NCBI GenBank assembly: GCA_020720115.1
Contig: DYPD01000020.1
Span: forward strand, 1 to 43,476
Source of the DNA: Thiomargarita sp.
Lineage (GTDB): Bacteria; Pseudomonadota; Gammaproteobacteria; Beggiatoales; Beggiatoaceae
Direction: 5' to 3'
DNA length: 43,476 nucleotides
Shown: positions 1-9,174 of the stretch, in pieces
Numbering within the stretch: the stretch's first letter is position 1
How the letters are laid out: each line of letters opens with the position of its first letter
The notes under the pieces: generated by a model
The model's input: only the letters and a program-made list of their open reading frames with translations
Databases searched by the model: none
Told to the model about the DNA's origin: nothing
Position numbers and translations under genes: made by a program

Positions 1-61
1 TTTCTACAGCACTATTACTTTCTTAGTGCAATTGAACCACCTTAACAGGGCTGGTGCAGGC

Positions 62-86
62 ACTTCGACTAGGCTTAGTGCAAGAA
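62..86 (+). repeat. Degenerate copy of the 25-bp interspersed repeat
   Basis: The segment begins ACTTCGAC and continues with a diverged CTTAGTGCAA where the full repeat at 42631-42730 has CTCAGTGCAT. It is the third locus of this repeat family in the window. The match is imperfect over its second half, so this is a weak call resting on the shared 8-bp start and the AGTGCA core. Confidence 0.4.
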
Positions 87-104
87 AGACGCACCTTCCT
101 CCGC

Positions 105-2580
105 CTACGGGTTATTTTCTAACACCTGAACAATATTTTGCGCAATGCCCAACGCCACTGGCACTACTCCGCCGACGGCTTTCGCGGCTTCCAATAAACC
201 CTTACCAGTGATTTTTAACAAACTGCTATTTGGCTTCTCAGCTTTTGCTGCAACGGTCATTTGCTGGGTTATCGCCTGCGCGGTTTCCACGTCGGGCGTG
301 GCTTGTGCTTTTTGCAATGCTTCGTTGAGTTGCTGCAACAAACTCAACAAAGACTCTGGCGCGTTGCTTTGGTTGTAACTATCGGTAATGGTTGTAATTT
401 TATCGCCAGTGATCAAATCTTTCCCTACATGTAAATCTCTGCCCACATGAATATTCATACCCGCTTGTTCTGCGCGTTTTTCTTCGCTCATGATTTTCAA
501 CACCTCGCTTAAGTTAAAAGAACCGTATTTGCATTTATAAAACCGTTCGCCAGCATGTTCCAACGCCAGCAAATCCTTAAAATCCGCACGCGGCATCTCG
601 CGTTTGCCCACTGCCTCGTTACCAGAGCCAGGCAACCACACCCACTCGCTATAGGCCAAGTTCATGCGCCCTAAAATCTGCATCACCTCGCCGTACAACT
701 CATCAAAATACCGCGCCGCATCGATCCCCGCCAACCACAGCGACCAGCGCCGCGTGTGATAATCCGCTTTTGCCAACGCCTGCGCATCGCGATACTTGGA
801 GCGCAAACGCACGCCATTTTGCCACACCAACTCATCCACAATATCCGTATGCCGCCGCACAATGAAATTCGCCATCACATGACGCGGCAATAAAGCATCA
901 AAATCAAAGTCAAAGCGCAATGCCTGACTGCGCTCAAAGCGCAAATCAGGCGGCTGTGCGGCGGGCAATAAATCAGGAATCACATAGTGCTTGGCATTGT
1001 GCGGCACCGGGTAACACAACTCAAACTGCTGCATCGCTTCCAGCACCACCCAATACCGGCTGGCGAGATAGCTGAGCTTGTTACCCTCATGATCTTCAAT
1101 GGTTTTTTGCGTCAAAATGGCTTTGGCAGCGGCTTCGGTCAACTGCGCTTGCTGCGCATACAAAGAGCGTATACACCCCATAGGTCAACCAACGCGGATT
1201 CAAAATCAAATCATTCAAACGCTCAATCTTGGGAAAATGCACCACCACACCCAACGCATCCAACAACTGCAACAAATCCTGTTGGGTAAAGCCTTGATCC
1301 ACCGCAATCTGTTGTGCTGCACACAACTGGGCATAGACTTCTAAACGCAAAAACGCACTTTGCCGCGCTCGCGTTTGCAAGGCTTCCAACACGGCAAATT
1401 CAGCGGGCGAAAAACGGGTTTGATGAATGCTCATGGCTTGTAACTGCGCGACAAAATCTGCTTTGAAAATCTCAAAATAATGCTGAAACTTGCCGCCATC
1501 TCGATACTTAGTGCAACTTAACGGGTAAGCATCCAACGCCATCGGATACTGTTCGCGCAAAGACCCCATATCCAGATTGACCTTGGACAAATCGGCTTTA
1601 TTGCCCACCAACATCACGGTGGAATCGCCGCCAAATGCTTTGACATGCTCTAACCAATATTCCGCCTGCAATTGATCATCCACTTTATTGGCACGACCAC
1701 TGAGCAGCAACACATACAAACAGCGCGAGCGCAAGAAAAACTGATGCGCGGCATGGGCGATGACCTGCCCGCCAAAATCCCAAAACAAGGCTTTAATCTC
1801 AGAATCAGGCACTTTCCATTCGCGGATGTCTATGCCGGGGGTCATGGCTTCTTTGTTTTCAATCACCGCTTCGTCAAACAAAGCCCGCACTAAAGAAGTT
1901 TTACCCGATTCGCCGTCACCTAAAAAAATCACCCGGGCGCGGTTGAGGGTTTCCAACGTCACGCCCCGCTCGGCAGCTTGCCATTGCGCTAACAGCTTGG
2001 CATTGATGGCGGCGGGCGATAAGGCTTGGTCTTCTTTACTGAGCAGAATGGCTGGTTTTAAGGTGGCGGGATTCAGCGGTTTGCCGTCCAGTCGGTCTTG
2101 ATACCAAGGCAACCAATAGCTATCAAAACCCTGCCCCAATGCTCGCAAGCCTTGCAAAAAATCAGCGTGCCAATCGCTCAAAACGACGGCGGTTTGCGCT
2201 TGCAAAAAAGATTCAAGCGATTGATTTTTATCTAAAAATAGGATAAAGGCTTCCGCTTGTTTCCACATGTTGGCGTAGGCGGCGTTGGCGGCGGCGGCGG
2301 CGGCGGCCAAGGCGTCGGCGGCGGCGATCTGATGATCTTGTAACAGCGCGGCACTCCAAGCCAACTGTCCGGCACGCAACACTTCCAGCAAATGTCTTTC
2401 CCGTTCTTTCTCTTGCCAAAACCACAAAAACGGCTGGCGGGTTTTGCGCGTAGATAAGCTCAATACCTTATTCACCGCCAACCCCGGCAACGCCAACAAA
2501 CTCATCTTGGCAGCAAAAGCCGCGCATTTCCAAGGATCATTTAAGGCTGCTAGGCGCTGTGCAAGTTCTTCTCTGTTCAT
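105..2580 (-). pseudogene. Roc-COR (Roco) family GTPase, split by a frameshift
   Basis: Two overlapping minus-strand reading frames (1096-2580, 494 aa, and 105-1181, 358 aa) form one Roco protein. The first has a P-loop GDGESGKTS (residues 221-229), a switch II motif DFGGQ (268-272), NKAD (327-330) and SCTK (355-358), followed by the start of a COR domain. It runs out of frame just after 'LTYGVYTL'. The other frame resumes at 'YAQQAQL' and carries the rest of COR and a tail with GRDLHVGKDLITGDKI-type repeats, like tails seen on prokaryotic NLR/Roco-like proteins. Removing one base from the AAA run at 1162-1164 joins the frames. No leucine-rich repeats precede the Roc domain; instead there is a Trp-rich helical region with 'WYQDRLDGKPL' near residue 159. 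The start ATG at 2580 has a GGAAAG upstream. Either a real pseudogene or a single-base sequencing error. Confidence 0.85.
2287..2307. repeat. GGC trinucleotide microsatellite (7 units)
   Basis: Seven perfect GGC units encode most of an alanine run ('LAAAAAAANAAY', about residues 91-102) in the N-terminal region of the Roco GTPase. The repeat is in frame, so slippage by whole units would change only the length of the alanine tract. It lies far from the frameshift at 1162-1164. Confidence 0.8.
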
Positions 2581-2700
2581 ATCAATCTTTCCGTTGTTTA
2601 TCGCTGACCGCAGTTTAGCGGATGCTGCTTTCGTCGTGCGCTCATTGAATGCACAAAGCTGCCGCTATTGGGTTTTAGAGTGGCTTAATGGCAGCAACTT

Positions 2701-2870
2701 TAATAGACTTGTTGCGCCTATAAAATAAGAAAAATCAATGCCTTACAAAAAGCACTTTAGCTTGATGACTACGAAAAATCAATGGGTTAGCTGAAATCCG
2801 AAAAATTTAGAGTCAGTTATATTCTCAAACTCCGCATTTTTACTGGGTTTATGCCGCAACAAGTCTAATA
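2701..2870. mobile_element. MITE-like element with 13-16 bp terminal inverted repeats
   Basis: TAGACTTGTTGCG at 2704-2716 is repeated as an exact inverted copy at 2855-2867. With one mismatch the match extends to 16 bp (2701-2716 and 2855-2870). The 138-bp interior is AT-rich, has no coding potential and contains two copies of GAAAAATCAATG. Both ends read TA-GAC, as expected for a non-autonomous relative of TA-targeting elements (IS630/Tc1 or some IS5 groups). Family assignment is inference. The right inverted repeat contains the ftsI stop codon (2865-2867) and last codon. Confidence 0.6.
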
Positions 2871-4646
2871 CTGAACGCAAGCGGTTGTTTCGCAGGCTAA
2901 TTCATTTAACAAAGGCAGTGCCCCGCGCATGATGTCTGCAAACACGGGGGCGGCGACTTGTCCGCCGTAATACTTTTCTCCTTGCGGTTCATCTACCATG
3001 ACTGCGACCACCAGGCGCGGATTTACCACGGGTGCGATGCCGACAAATAGGGATAAATGCCGATCTTCCAGATAGCGCCCGTGCAGAAATTTACGCGCTG
3101 TGCCGGTTTTGCCGGCGATGCGATACCCGGCGATGGCAGCTTGTTGTCCCGTTCCGCCGGCTTGGGTAACGCTTTCGAGCATGAGCAATATGGCGTGTGC
3201 GTGTTCTGCGGGCATGACTTGAATGCTGTTGTTGGCGTTGGGGTGGCTTTGGGGAAATAGGCTTAAGGGCACGAGTTTGCCTTGGTTGGCGAGTGCGGTG
3301 TAGGCGTGTGCGAGCTGTAACAGGCTGACGTTGATGCCGTAACCAAAGCCGAGCGTGGCTTGGCGGGTCTGTTCCCAATCGCTGAAATAGGGCAGTTGTC
3401 CGGCGGCTTCGCCAGGTAAGCCGCTGTTGGGCGCACGCCCGAAACCGGCGGCGTCGAGCAGGTTCCAAAAATGTTCCGCGGACAAGGACAGGGCGATTTT
3501 CGCTGCGCCGACATTGCTGGATTTTTTGAGGATGGTGTGCAGGTCAATGCGTCCATAGGCGGCGGCATCTTCAATGCGGTAGCCGCCGATGTTGAAGTGT
3601 CCGTTGCCGGTGTTGATTTGGGTGGCGGGTGTGTAGTTGCCGGAGGCTAAGGCGGCGGCGATGGTGAAGGGTTTGAAAGTTGAGCCGGGTTCAAATAGGT
3701 CGGTCAGGGCGCGGTTGCGGTAATGGTCGCTGTTGCGGTCAGTGCGATCATTGGGGTTGTAGCTGGGGATGTTGTTGAGGGCGAGGATTTCCCCGCTGTG
3801 GGCGTCGAGAATCACGGCTGAGGCGGCTTTTGCTTGATGCTGTTGTACGGCGCGGGCTAAGGCTTGGTGGGCGATGGAGGCGAGGCGTCGGTCTACGCTG
3901 AGGCGGATGTCTTCGCCAGGGTGTGCGGTTTCAAATTGCTGCACCAGCGCAATGCTCTGTCCTTGGCGATTTTGGATCACGCGGCGTTTGCCTGGATGCC
4001 CTTGTAATCGGGCTTCGAGTGCCAGTTCTGTGCCTTCTTGTCCGCTGTCGTCTACGCTGGTGAAACCCAGCACATGTGCGGTGACTTCGGCGGCGGGATA
4101 ATAGCGGCGATATTCTTTTTGTAGGTATACGCCGGGTATGTCCAGTGTGCGGATTTGTGCGCTGAGGGTAGGTGATATGTGGCGTTGTACATACAAAAAT
4201 CCGCGCTGCATTCGCGGTTTAATGAGCGCCTCCAAATCCGCAGCGGTTTGCCCAAACAGCGTCATGAGTTCATCCCAACGCGCCCGCGCTGCCAGCACTT
4301 CGCTGGGGTTTACCCACACAGAATCCACCGGCACGCTGACTGCCAGCGGTTGCCCGTTGCGATCTTGCAACATGCCGCGATGTGCGGGCAGCACCAGATC
4401 GCGCAATAAACGCGCATCCGCTTGGGCTTGTAAGAAATCGCCGTGCGTGACTTGCAACGACACTGCTCGCCACACCAACAGCAAAATACATAAGGAAAAC
4501 AAGAGCCAAATCCAGCGTTGCCGAGCGGCGATGAGGCTTTCTAAGGTGGGGGCAGCACGACGCGGTGGCGTATTTTGCGAGCTGTGCTTGGCGCGGGGTT
4601 CTGGTACGGCGGAACGGGAACGGCGACGCGAGCGGGCGGCGATCAT
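2865..4646 (-). CDS. ftsI: Peptidoglycan D,D-transpeptidase FtsI (PBP3)
   Basis: A class B penicillin-binding protein that cross-links septal peptidoglycan in the divisome together with FtsW, FtsQLB and FtsN. The 593-aa protein has a basic N-terminal cytoplasmic stretch, one membrane anchor (about residues 45-65), a PBP dimerisation domain (about 85-240) and a transpeptidase domain. The active-site motifs are present: STFK with Ser322, SSN (376-378) and KTGT (513-516). The ATG at 4646 overlaps the ftsL stop in an ATGA, indicating translational coupling. Normally murE follows ftsI; here the gene ends inside a MITE-like element and the next gene on the strand is a Roco GTPase, so the pair is detached from a classical dcw cluster. 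The last residues ('CETTACVQY') may derive partly from the inserted repeat. Confidence 0.95.
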   Translation of the reverse strand: MIAARSRRRSRSAVPEPRAKHSSQNTPPRRAAPTLESLIAARQRWIWLLFSLCILLLVWRAVSLQVTHGDFLQAQADARLLRDLVLPAHRGMLQDRNGQPLAVSVPVDSVWVNPSEVLAARARWDELMTLFGQTAADLEALIKPRMQRGFLYVQRHISPTLSAQIRTLDIPGVYLQKEYRRYYPAAEVTAHVLGFTSVDDSGQEGTELALEARLQGHPGKRRVIQNRQGQSIALVQQFETAHPGEDIRLSVDRRLASIAHQALARAVQQHQAKAASAVILDAHSGEILALNNIPSYNPNDRTDRNSDHYRNRALTDLFEPGSTFKPFTIAAALASGNYTPATQINTGNGHFNIGGYRIEDAAAYGRIDLHTILKKSSNVGAAKIALSLSAEHFWNLLDAAGFGRAPNSGLPGEAAGQLPYFSDWEQTRQATLGFGYGINVSLLQLAHAYTALANQGKLVPLSLFPQSHPNANNSIQVMPAEHAHAILLMLESVTQAGGTGQQAAIAGYRIAGKTGTARKFLHGRYLEDRHLSLFVGIAPVVNPRLVVAVMVDEPQGEKYYGGQVAAPVFADIMRGALPLLNELACETTACVQY

Positions 4647-4936
4647 GGGCGCGGTGCTACTCGAATAATTTCTTCTGGGGTTGGCACTTGCATGTGGAGT
4701 TGGGTTTTTGCCAGGTCTTCAATGCGTGCCGGTTTTGCCCAAACGCTTTGTTCTAATTGCAATTGTTGCCATTCCACCTGTATCCGGTCTTGGGTTTCTT
4801 CTAGTTGCTGTAATTGGGTGAATAAGCGGCGATTTTCGTGGCGCACTAGGATCAGTTCTAAGGCGCTGAGAAAGCTCATAAGTATCAGCAAAATCAAGAG
4901 CAAATGTGAGAATCCTGGGGGAAGTTTTAAGCGCAT
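4643..4936 (-). CDS. ftsL: Cell division protein FtsL
   Basis: A small bitopic divisome protein that forms the FtsQLB complex and activates FtsWI. The 97-aa product has a short cytoplasmic N-terminus, one membrane segment (about residues 10-30), then a coiled coil and the typical 'VEWQQLQLEQ...ARIEDLAKTQLHMQ' region of gammaproteobacterial FtsL. The start ATG at 4936 directly abuts the tamA TAA (TAAATG), and its stop overlaps the ftsI start by 4 bp. rsmH, its usual upstream neighbour, is absent; tamA takes that place. Confidence 0.92.
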   Translation of the reverse strand: MRLKLPPGFSHLLLILLILMSFLSALELILVRHENRRLFTQLQQLEETQDRIQVEWQQLQLEQSVWAKPARIEDLAKTQLHMQVPTPEEIIRVAPRP

Positions 4937-6718
4937 TTAGAGGTCTGGTCCCATGTTGATGTGCAGCCGTATGCCGCCGTCTTCGTCTTGTAGCGCAACC
5001 GCCACATCCAAGCGAATAGGTCCAATGGGCGATAGCCAATGCACCCCCGCGCCCGCCCCCTGTTTGAGGCTAAAGTCCTCATTATTAAACGCATTTCCCA
5101 GGTCATAAAACAGCGCCAGGTCCCATTTTTCCAACAAGCGGTAAGTGTATTCCAGGCTGGCGGTGAAAAGATGTTGACCGCCAATCACAGTGCCCAATTC
5201 GTCACGCGGACCTAAGGTGTCGTAATCATAGCCGCGCACGCTTTTGTCGCCGCCGGCAAAAAAACGCATTGAAGCAGGCACTTGATTAAATTCCGGCATC
5301 CAACTCATGGCTAAAGCAGTGCGCGTCAGCACCCGATTTTTGCTGCCTAAAGAAAAAATATAAGCCGCGTTCAGCGAGGTTTGCACAATGCTGGTATCAG
5401 AGCCAATATCCTGAACCGCGCCCTTCACACCCAGCCCCACGCGATAACCGTGCCGCGTGTAAACCGGATCGTCGGCGTGTAAGTAGCTCCAACTGATGCC
5501 TGGCACTAACAGCTTGCTGGTGACTTCCGCTTGCTGTCCCAGTTGATAGGTTTCGTAGCGGTATTCTAGCGATAGATTTTCGCGTAGTTGCCGACCGAAC
5601 AACTGCCGCGCTTGGGTTTTGTTCACACCAGTGAGCAATAACTGGCTGTTTTTATTATCTAAAGCTTCGTTTTGATAGCCGAATTTAAAGCCCAAAGAAT
5701 CGCTACGCGGGTCGCCAGTGGGAATGCCATATTGTGCGGAAAAGGACTGACTATGCTGCGATAATTGCGCATTAAGCTGGTAAAAGTGCCCAAAATGCCC
5801 GCGATAGCGTCGCTCCCATCCCAACCCGCCGCGCAATCCGGTATCAGTGCCATAGCCGATAGACGCAGTGTAGCGATTCGGCGGCACAGGCGTCAGGCGT
5901 ATTTCAATGGGAATGCCGTTGTCGGCATCGGAATGGTTGCGCTCGGGGATAATCTCCAGATCAGAAAAATAGTTGCTGTTTAGGAGATCACGGCGCAAGT
6001 CCAGTAAGACTTTGTTGTGATAGGGCGCACCTGGCTGAAAATTCAAATAACGCCGCAGAAAGGTTTCGTCAAAAGTGGTTTGAGTCAATTTCACCGCACC
6101 AAAGCGGTAGCCAATCCCTGTATGCAAATGTAAATGTATGTCAGCAGCGACTTTATCAGGATTAAGCAAAATCTCTTTGCGCGTAAATTCGGCTTTGAAA
6201 TAGCCATATTCACTGGCTTGGCGCAACAAATTGCTTTTACCGCTTTCATAACTGGCGGCAAGCAAGTGATCGCCGACATGCAGAGGAAAACTTTTGAGCG
6301 CCACTTGCAAGCGGGCGTCTGTTTGTCCTTCACCTTCTAGTTGTAGGTCTAGCGTTGCAACACGCACCGCTGTGCCAGGCTGAATCCTATAAGTCACTTG
6401 CCACTGGGGTTGATCTTCGGGCTGTGCTTTCAGGGTTTCAACTCGAACTTCTACTTGCGGCTGATAATAGCCAAAAGGCGCTAAAGCAGCTTGAATTTCT
6501 TGCTTGGCATTTTGATTTAACAATTCAATGCGTGCCAAGTTCAAACGCGGGTGATCTTTTTGTGCCACTAAGCTAAGATGTGCCAACACATTGGTGTGCA
6601 ATTCACCCTCTACACCTTGCAGTAAAATTTTCACCCGCTCCGCCGCTAGTACGTGGGAAGAATAAATGCAAAAAACTATCATCCACAGCAATGAACGCCA
6701 ATAGTGCCTATCTAACAT
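4937..6718 (-). CDS. tamA: Outer-membrane translocation and assembly protein TamA (Omp85 family)
   Basis: An Omp85-family beta-barrel of the TAM system, which with TamB acts in assembly of outer-membrane proteins and in envelope phospholipid transport. The 593-aa product starts with a signal peptide (cleavage near residues 25/26, after 'SHVLA'), then POTRA-like domains (about 28-260), then a C-terminal 16-strand barrel with Omp85 features such as 'GDKSVRGYDYDTLGP' and the terminal 'GPIRLDVAVAL' strand. The length suits TamA (577 aa in E. coli). tamB, the usual downstream partner, is absent and ftsL follows immediately. A 45-bp gap separates it from the upstream LolA-like gene, so all four genes may form one operon. 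Confidence 0.9.
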   Translation of the reverse strand: MLDRHYWRSLLWMIVFCIYSSHVLAAERVKILLQGVEGELHTNVLAHLSLVAQKDHPRLNLARIELLNQNAKQEIQAALAPFGYYQPQVEVRVETLKAQPEDQPQWQVTYRIQPGTAVRVATLDLQLEGEGQTDARLQVALKSFPLHVGDHLLAASYESGKSNLLRQASEYGYFKAEFTRKEILLNPDKVAADIHLHLHTGIGYRFGAVKLTQTTFDETFLRRYLNFQPGAPYHNKVLLDLRRDLLNSNYFSDLEIIPERNHSDADNGIPIEIRLTPVPPNRYTASIGYGTDTGLRGGLGWERRYRGHFGHFYQLNAQLSQHSQSFSAQYGIPTGDPRSDSLGFKFGYQNEALDNKNSQLLLTGVNKTQARQLFGRQLRENLSLEYRYETYQLGQQAEVTSKLLVPGISWSYLHADDPVYTRHGYRVGLGVKGAVQDIGSDTSIVQTSLNAAYIFSLGSKNRVLTRTALAMSWMPEFNQVPASMRFFAGGDKSVRGYDYDTLGPRDELGTVIGGQHLFTASLEYTYRLLEKWDLALFYDLGNAFNNEDFSLKQGAGAGVHWLSPIGPIRLDVAVALQDEDGGIRLHINMGPDL

Positions 6719-6763
6719 CTGTTACTAATGCCTTTATTTCTGGCAAAAGACGCAAGAGCAAAT

Positions 6764-7753
6764 TCAACGGCGAATTTTACTCAGCGTTCTTTCACTCCAC
6801 AGAGATTCATCAAAGTCATTTGAATTAAAATAAACCACCGCCGGCGGAATCACCGCCCAGGTTTCATGCTGCGTTTCTAAATTACGCCCATACCAATAGC
6901 CCCAAGCAATAGCTCGCGGGTCAGTTCCTTTATAACCAGGCAACGGATTCCAGTCGCGGTCAATGAACTTAATAGGTTTATCATTTTTGAAATATTCAGT
7001 ACGATAATCTGCAAAGCTTTGGGTATCAATATAACTAATGCGGTAGTCGTACCACCAATTAGAAAATTGCGTAGTGCTTTTCAATTTGTAGACGCGGCGA
7101 CCTTGAGGCGCACAAGAGGCTTTTTCTGGTAATTCCTGCATATATTGATTGCGTTGCTCAGTGGGTATTTGCATAAAACCCAAGCAGCCTGCAAATATCT
7201 CGCTGCCCAATAATTCATGGGTTTCGTGATGCGGCTTGCGCAAATACACATCACCAAAGGTAAAATCTGAACCGCCCCAAGCATCCTGATGCGCGGGTTC
7301 ATCAAAACGCCGTGCTTTGCGCAAAGCGGGTAACCAGATAATATATTGCTGGCTTTTGCTATCATCCACATAATCGGTAATCAACATGCCCGTGCCGCGC
7401 ATTTTACCTGAACGAAAAATGGTCAAATCTTTCGCTTTAATGACACCATCGTTGTAAACATTATTCAGATAACGCTCTACCGTGTTGGTGGTGGGGCTGC
7501 CTCCCTCAGCACGATTAATGATGACAGTAATCAGATTTTCTCCGTGCTTTTGGATAGAATAATTGTCCAACGCATAAAAGTGATTAACGAAATACACTTG
7601 AGCGGCAATCTCAGTTGCCGAAGGCGCTCCCGCCGGATAAGGTAAATTTTTGGAAACGCTGGTTATCCCGTTATCTGCCGCTACAACAGGCAACCAGATA
7701 GCGAAAAAAAAGCCGCTGATGACGGCGCTGATATGACTAAAGCGAATACGCAT
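6764..7753 (-). CDS. Exported LolA-like 'outer membrane lipoprotein-sorting' family protein
   Basis: A 329-aa protein with an N-terminal signal peptide (hydrophobic segment about residues 8-25, 'VVAADN' after it) and the conserved pattern of the uncharacterised LolA-like family: 'GTGMLITDYVDD', 'QYIIWLPALRKARRF', 'WGGSDFTFGD'. The family is named for its fold; its substrate is not established, and it differs from true LolA. Members are often found with RND/MMPL-type or other envelope transport genes; here the downstream neighbour is tamA (45 bp), which agrees with an envelope role. The start at 7753 is supported by a strong GGGAGGGGG ribosome binding site. Confidence 0.7.
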   Translation of the reverse strand: MRIRFSHISAVISGFFFAIWLPVVAADNGITSVSKNLPYPAGAPSATEIAAQVYFVNHFYALDNYSIQKHGENLITVIINRAEGGSPTTNTVERYLNNVYNDGVIKAKDLTIFRSGKMRGTGMLITDYVDDSKSQQYIIWLPALRKARRFDEPAHQDAWGGSDFTFGDVYLRKPHHETHELLGSEIFAGCLGFMQIPTEQRNQYMQELPEKASCAPQGRRVYKLKSTTQFSNWWYDYRISYIDTQSFADYRTEYFKNDKPIKFIDRDWNPLPGYKGTDPRAIAWGYWYGRNLETQHETWAVIPPAVVYFNSNDFDESLWSERTLSKIRR

Positions 7754-7851
7754 AGTCCCCCTCCCAAGGTGGTTATTCAGTACAGCTTTTATAAGTATAT
7801 CTTGATGTTATGAAACTACTTTTGTAAATTTTTTTACTATAGGTGTAAGCC

Positions 7852-8994
7852 TTGGAATATGCAACCAGTGTAACCAATGATTTCACGCCGGCATTGACAT
7901 TTAAACACTATCAATCCCGTCCGGCACAAGCCCTCATTGATCTCAGCGCCCTGCGTCATAATCTGCAACGTGCCCGTCAAGCCGCCCCCACTCAGCGCAT
8001 CATGGCAGTGATCAAAGCCAATGCCTACGGACATGGCAGCATTACCGTTGCTCACTGTTTAGCACACGCGGGTGTAGATGCTCTGGCAGTTGCCTGCATT
8101 GAAGAAGCCCTAGAACTCAGAGCCGCTGGTATCGCCCTGCCCATAGTGCTCCTAGAAGGCTTTTTTCACCCCGACGAACTGCTGCTGATCGCCCAGCAGC
8201 ATTTGCAAATAGTGTTACATTCCCCACAACAAATAGACGCCTTAATGCGCACCAAAGTGCCGCGTCCGCTCTCGGTATGGCTCAAACTCGACAGCGGAAT
8301 GCACCGCCTAGGACTCTTTCTCGACGAATTGCACAGCAGTTGGCAACGCCTCAAAGCCGTGCCAGAAAAAGTCAGCCACATCCGCCTCATGACCCACCTA
8401 GCTTGTGCAGACGAACGCAACAACAACTACACAGAACAACAATGCCAGGCGTTTTATCGCCGCCTCAACAACCTAGAAGCCGAATGCTCAATTGCCAATT
8501 CCGCCGGAATTTTAGGCTGGCAATGCAGCCACGCTGCCTGGGGACGTCCGGGTATTATGCTCTATGGCGCATCGCCCTTTTGCAACACCCAAGGCTTTGA
8601 AGAAAATCTAAAGCCTGTCATGCACTTACGCTCAGCCCTCATCAGCATCAAGCACTACCAAGTCGGCGACTCCATAGGCTATGGTGCAGCCTGGCGCTGC
8701 CCAGAATCCATGCCCGTTGGCATAGTCGCCATCGGCTACGGCGACGGCTACCCGCGCCACGCACCCACCGGCACCCCCGTGTGGCTCAACGGGCAGCGCG
8801 TTCCCCTCATCGGGCGCGTGTCAATGGACATGCTGGCAGTAGACTTACGCCCGCTCACCCACGCCCAAGTCGGCGATCCCGTCGAACTTTGGGGCGCAGG
8901 AGTCGCCATAGACGAAGTCGCCCGCCTAGCCGGCACCATTACCTACGAACTCCTCACCCAAATCAGCCCGCGCGTGCCCCGCATTCCCTTCTAG
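7852..8994 (+). CDS. alr: Alanine racemase
   Basis: A pyridoxal-phosphate enzyme that interconverts L- and D-alanine for peptidoglycan synthesis. The 380-aa protein has the PLP-lysine motif 'MAVIKANAYGHG' near the N-terminus, the catalytic tyrosine in 'SIGYGAAW', and the C-terminal 'GRVSMDMLAVDL' region. Start uncertain: the reading frame opens with TTG at 7852, and a second TTG at 7894 would give a length nearer the usual family start just before 'SRPAQALIDL'. Neither has a convincing ribosome binding site. The gene is divergent from the LolA-like gene and ends about 180 bp before htpG. In many bacteria alr follows dnaB; that is not the case here. Confidence 0.93.
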   Translation: MEYATSVTNDFTPALTFKHYQSRPAQALIDLSALRHNLQRARQAAPTQRIMAVIKANAYGHGSITVAHCLAHAGVDALAVACIEEALELRAAGIALPIVLLEGFFHPDELLLIAQQHLQIVLHSPQQIDALMRTKVPRPLSVWLKLDSGMHRLGLFLDELHSSWQRLKAVPEKVSHIRLMTHLACADERNNNYTEQQCQAFYRRLNNLEAECSIANSAGILGWQCSHAAWGRPGIMLYGASPFCNTQGFEENLKPVMHLRSALISIKHYQVGDSIGYGAAWRCPESMPVGIVAIGYGDGYPRHAPTGTPVWLNGQRVPLIGRVSMDMLAVDLRPLTHAQVGDPVELWGAGVAIDEVARLAGTITYELLTQISPRVPRIPF

Positions 8995-9001
8995 TCTAGC
9001 T

Positions 9002-9029
9002 CTTGACTCTGCACAGCTTAACCCTATAT
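9002..9029 (+). promoter_or_regulatory. Possible heat-shock (sigma-32 type) promoter for htpG
   Basis: CTTGAC at 9002-9007 and CCCTATAT at 9022-9029, 14 bp apart, resemble the sigma-32 consensus (CTTGAA and CCCCATNT). The pair lies about 145 bp before the start of the chaperone gene htpG, a classic heat-shock gene. The match is partial and by eye only. Confidence 0.4.
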
Positions 9030-9174
9030 CGCTGCTCACCTTTTGCCGCTTTTTTGCTATCCAGCAATAACGCTGATAGCAAAGGGTAAAACATCTCTTT
9101 ACCGCTTTCCCTTTTTCATTAACCCAGCATTTGGCTACTTTGTATGCTAAATGACCTAAAGGAGTGTTCATAGA

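Noticed and set aside
2228-2425. An Arg-rich 65-aa minus-strand frame
   Set aside because: It is an out-of-frame reading of the GGC repeat within the Roco gene.
2812-2818. A TCAGTTA/TAACTGA heptamer, known as a multi-copy motif in some Beggiatoaceae
   Set aside because: No arrays were seen in the window; single matches are expected by chance, so it is not evidence for that group.
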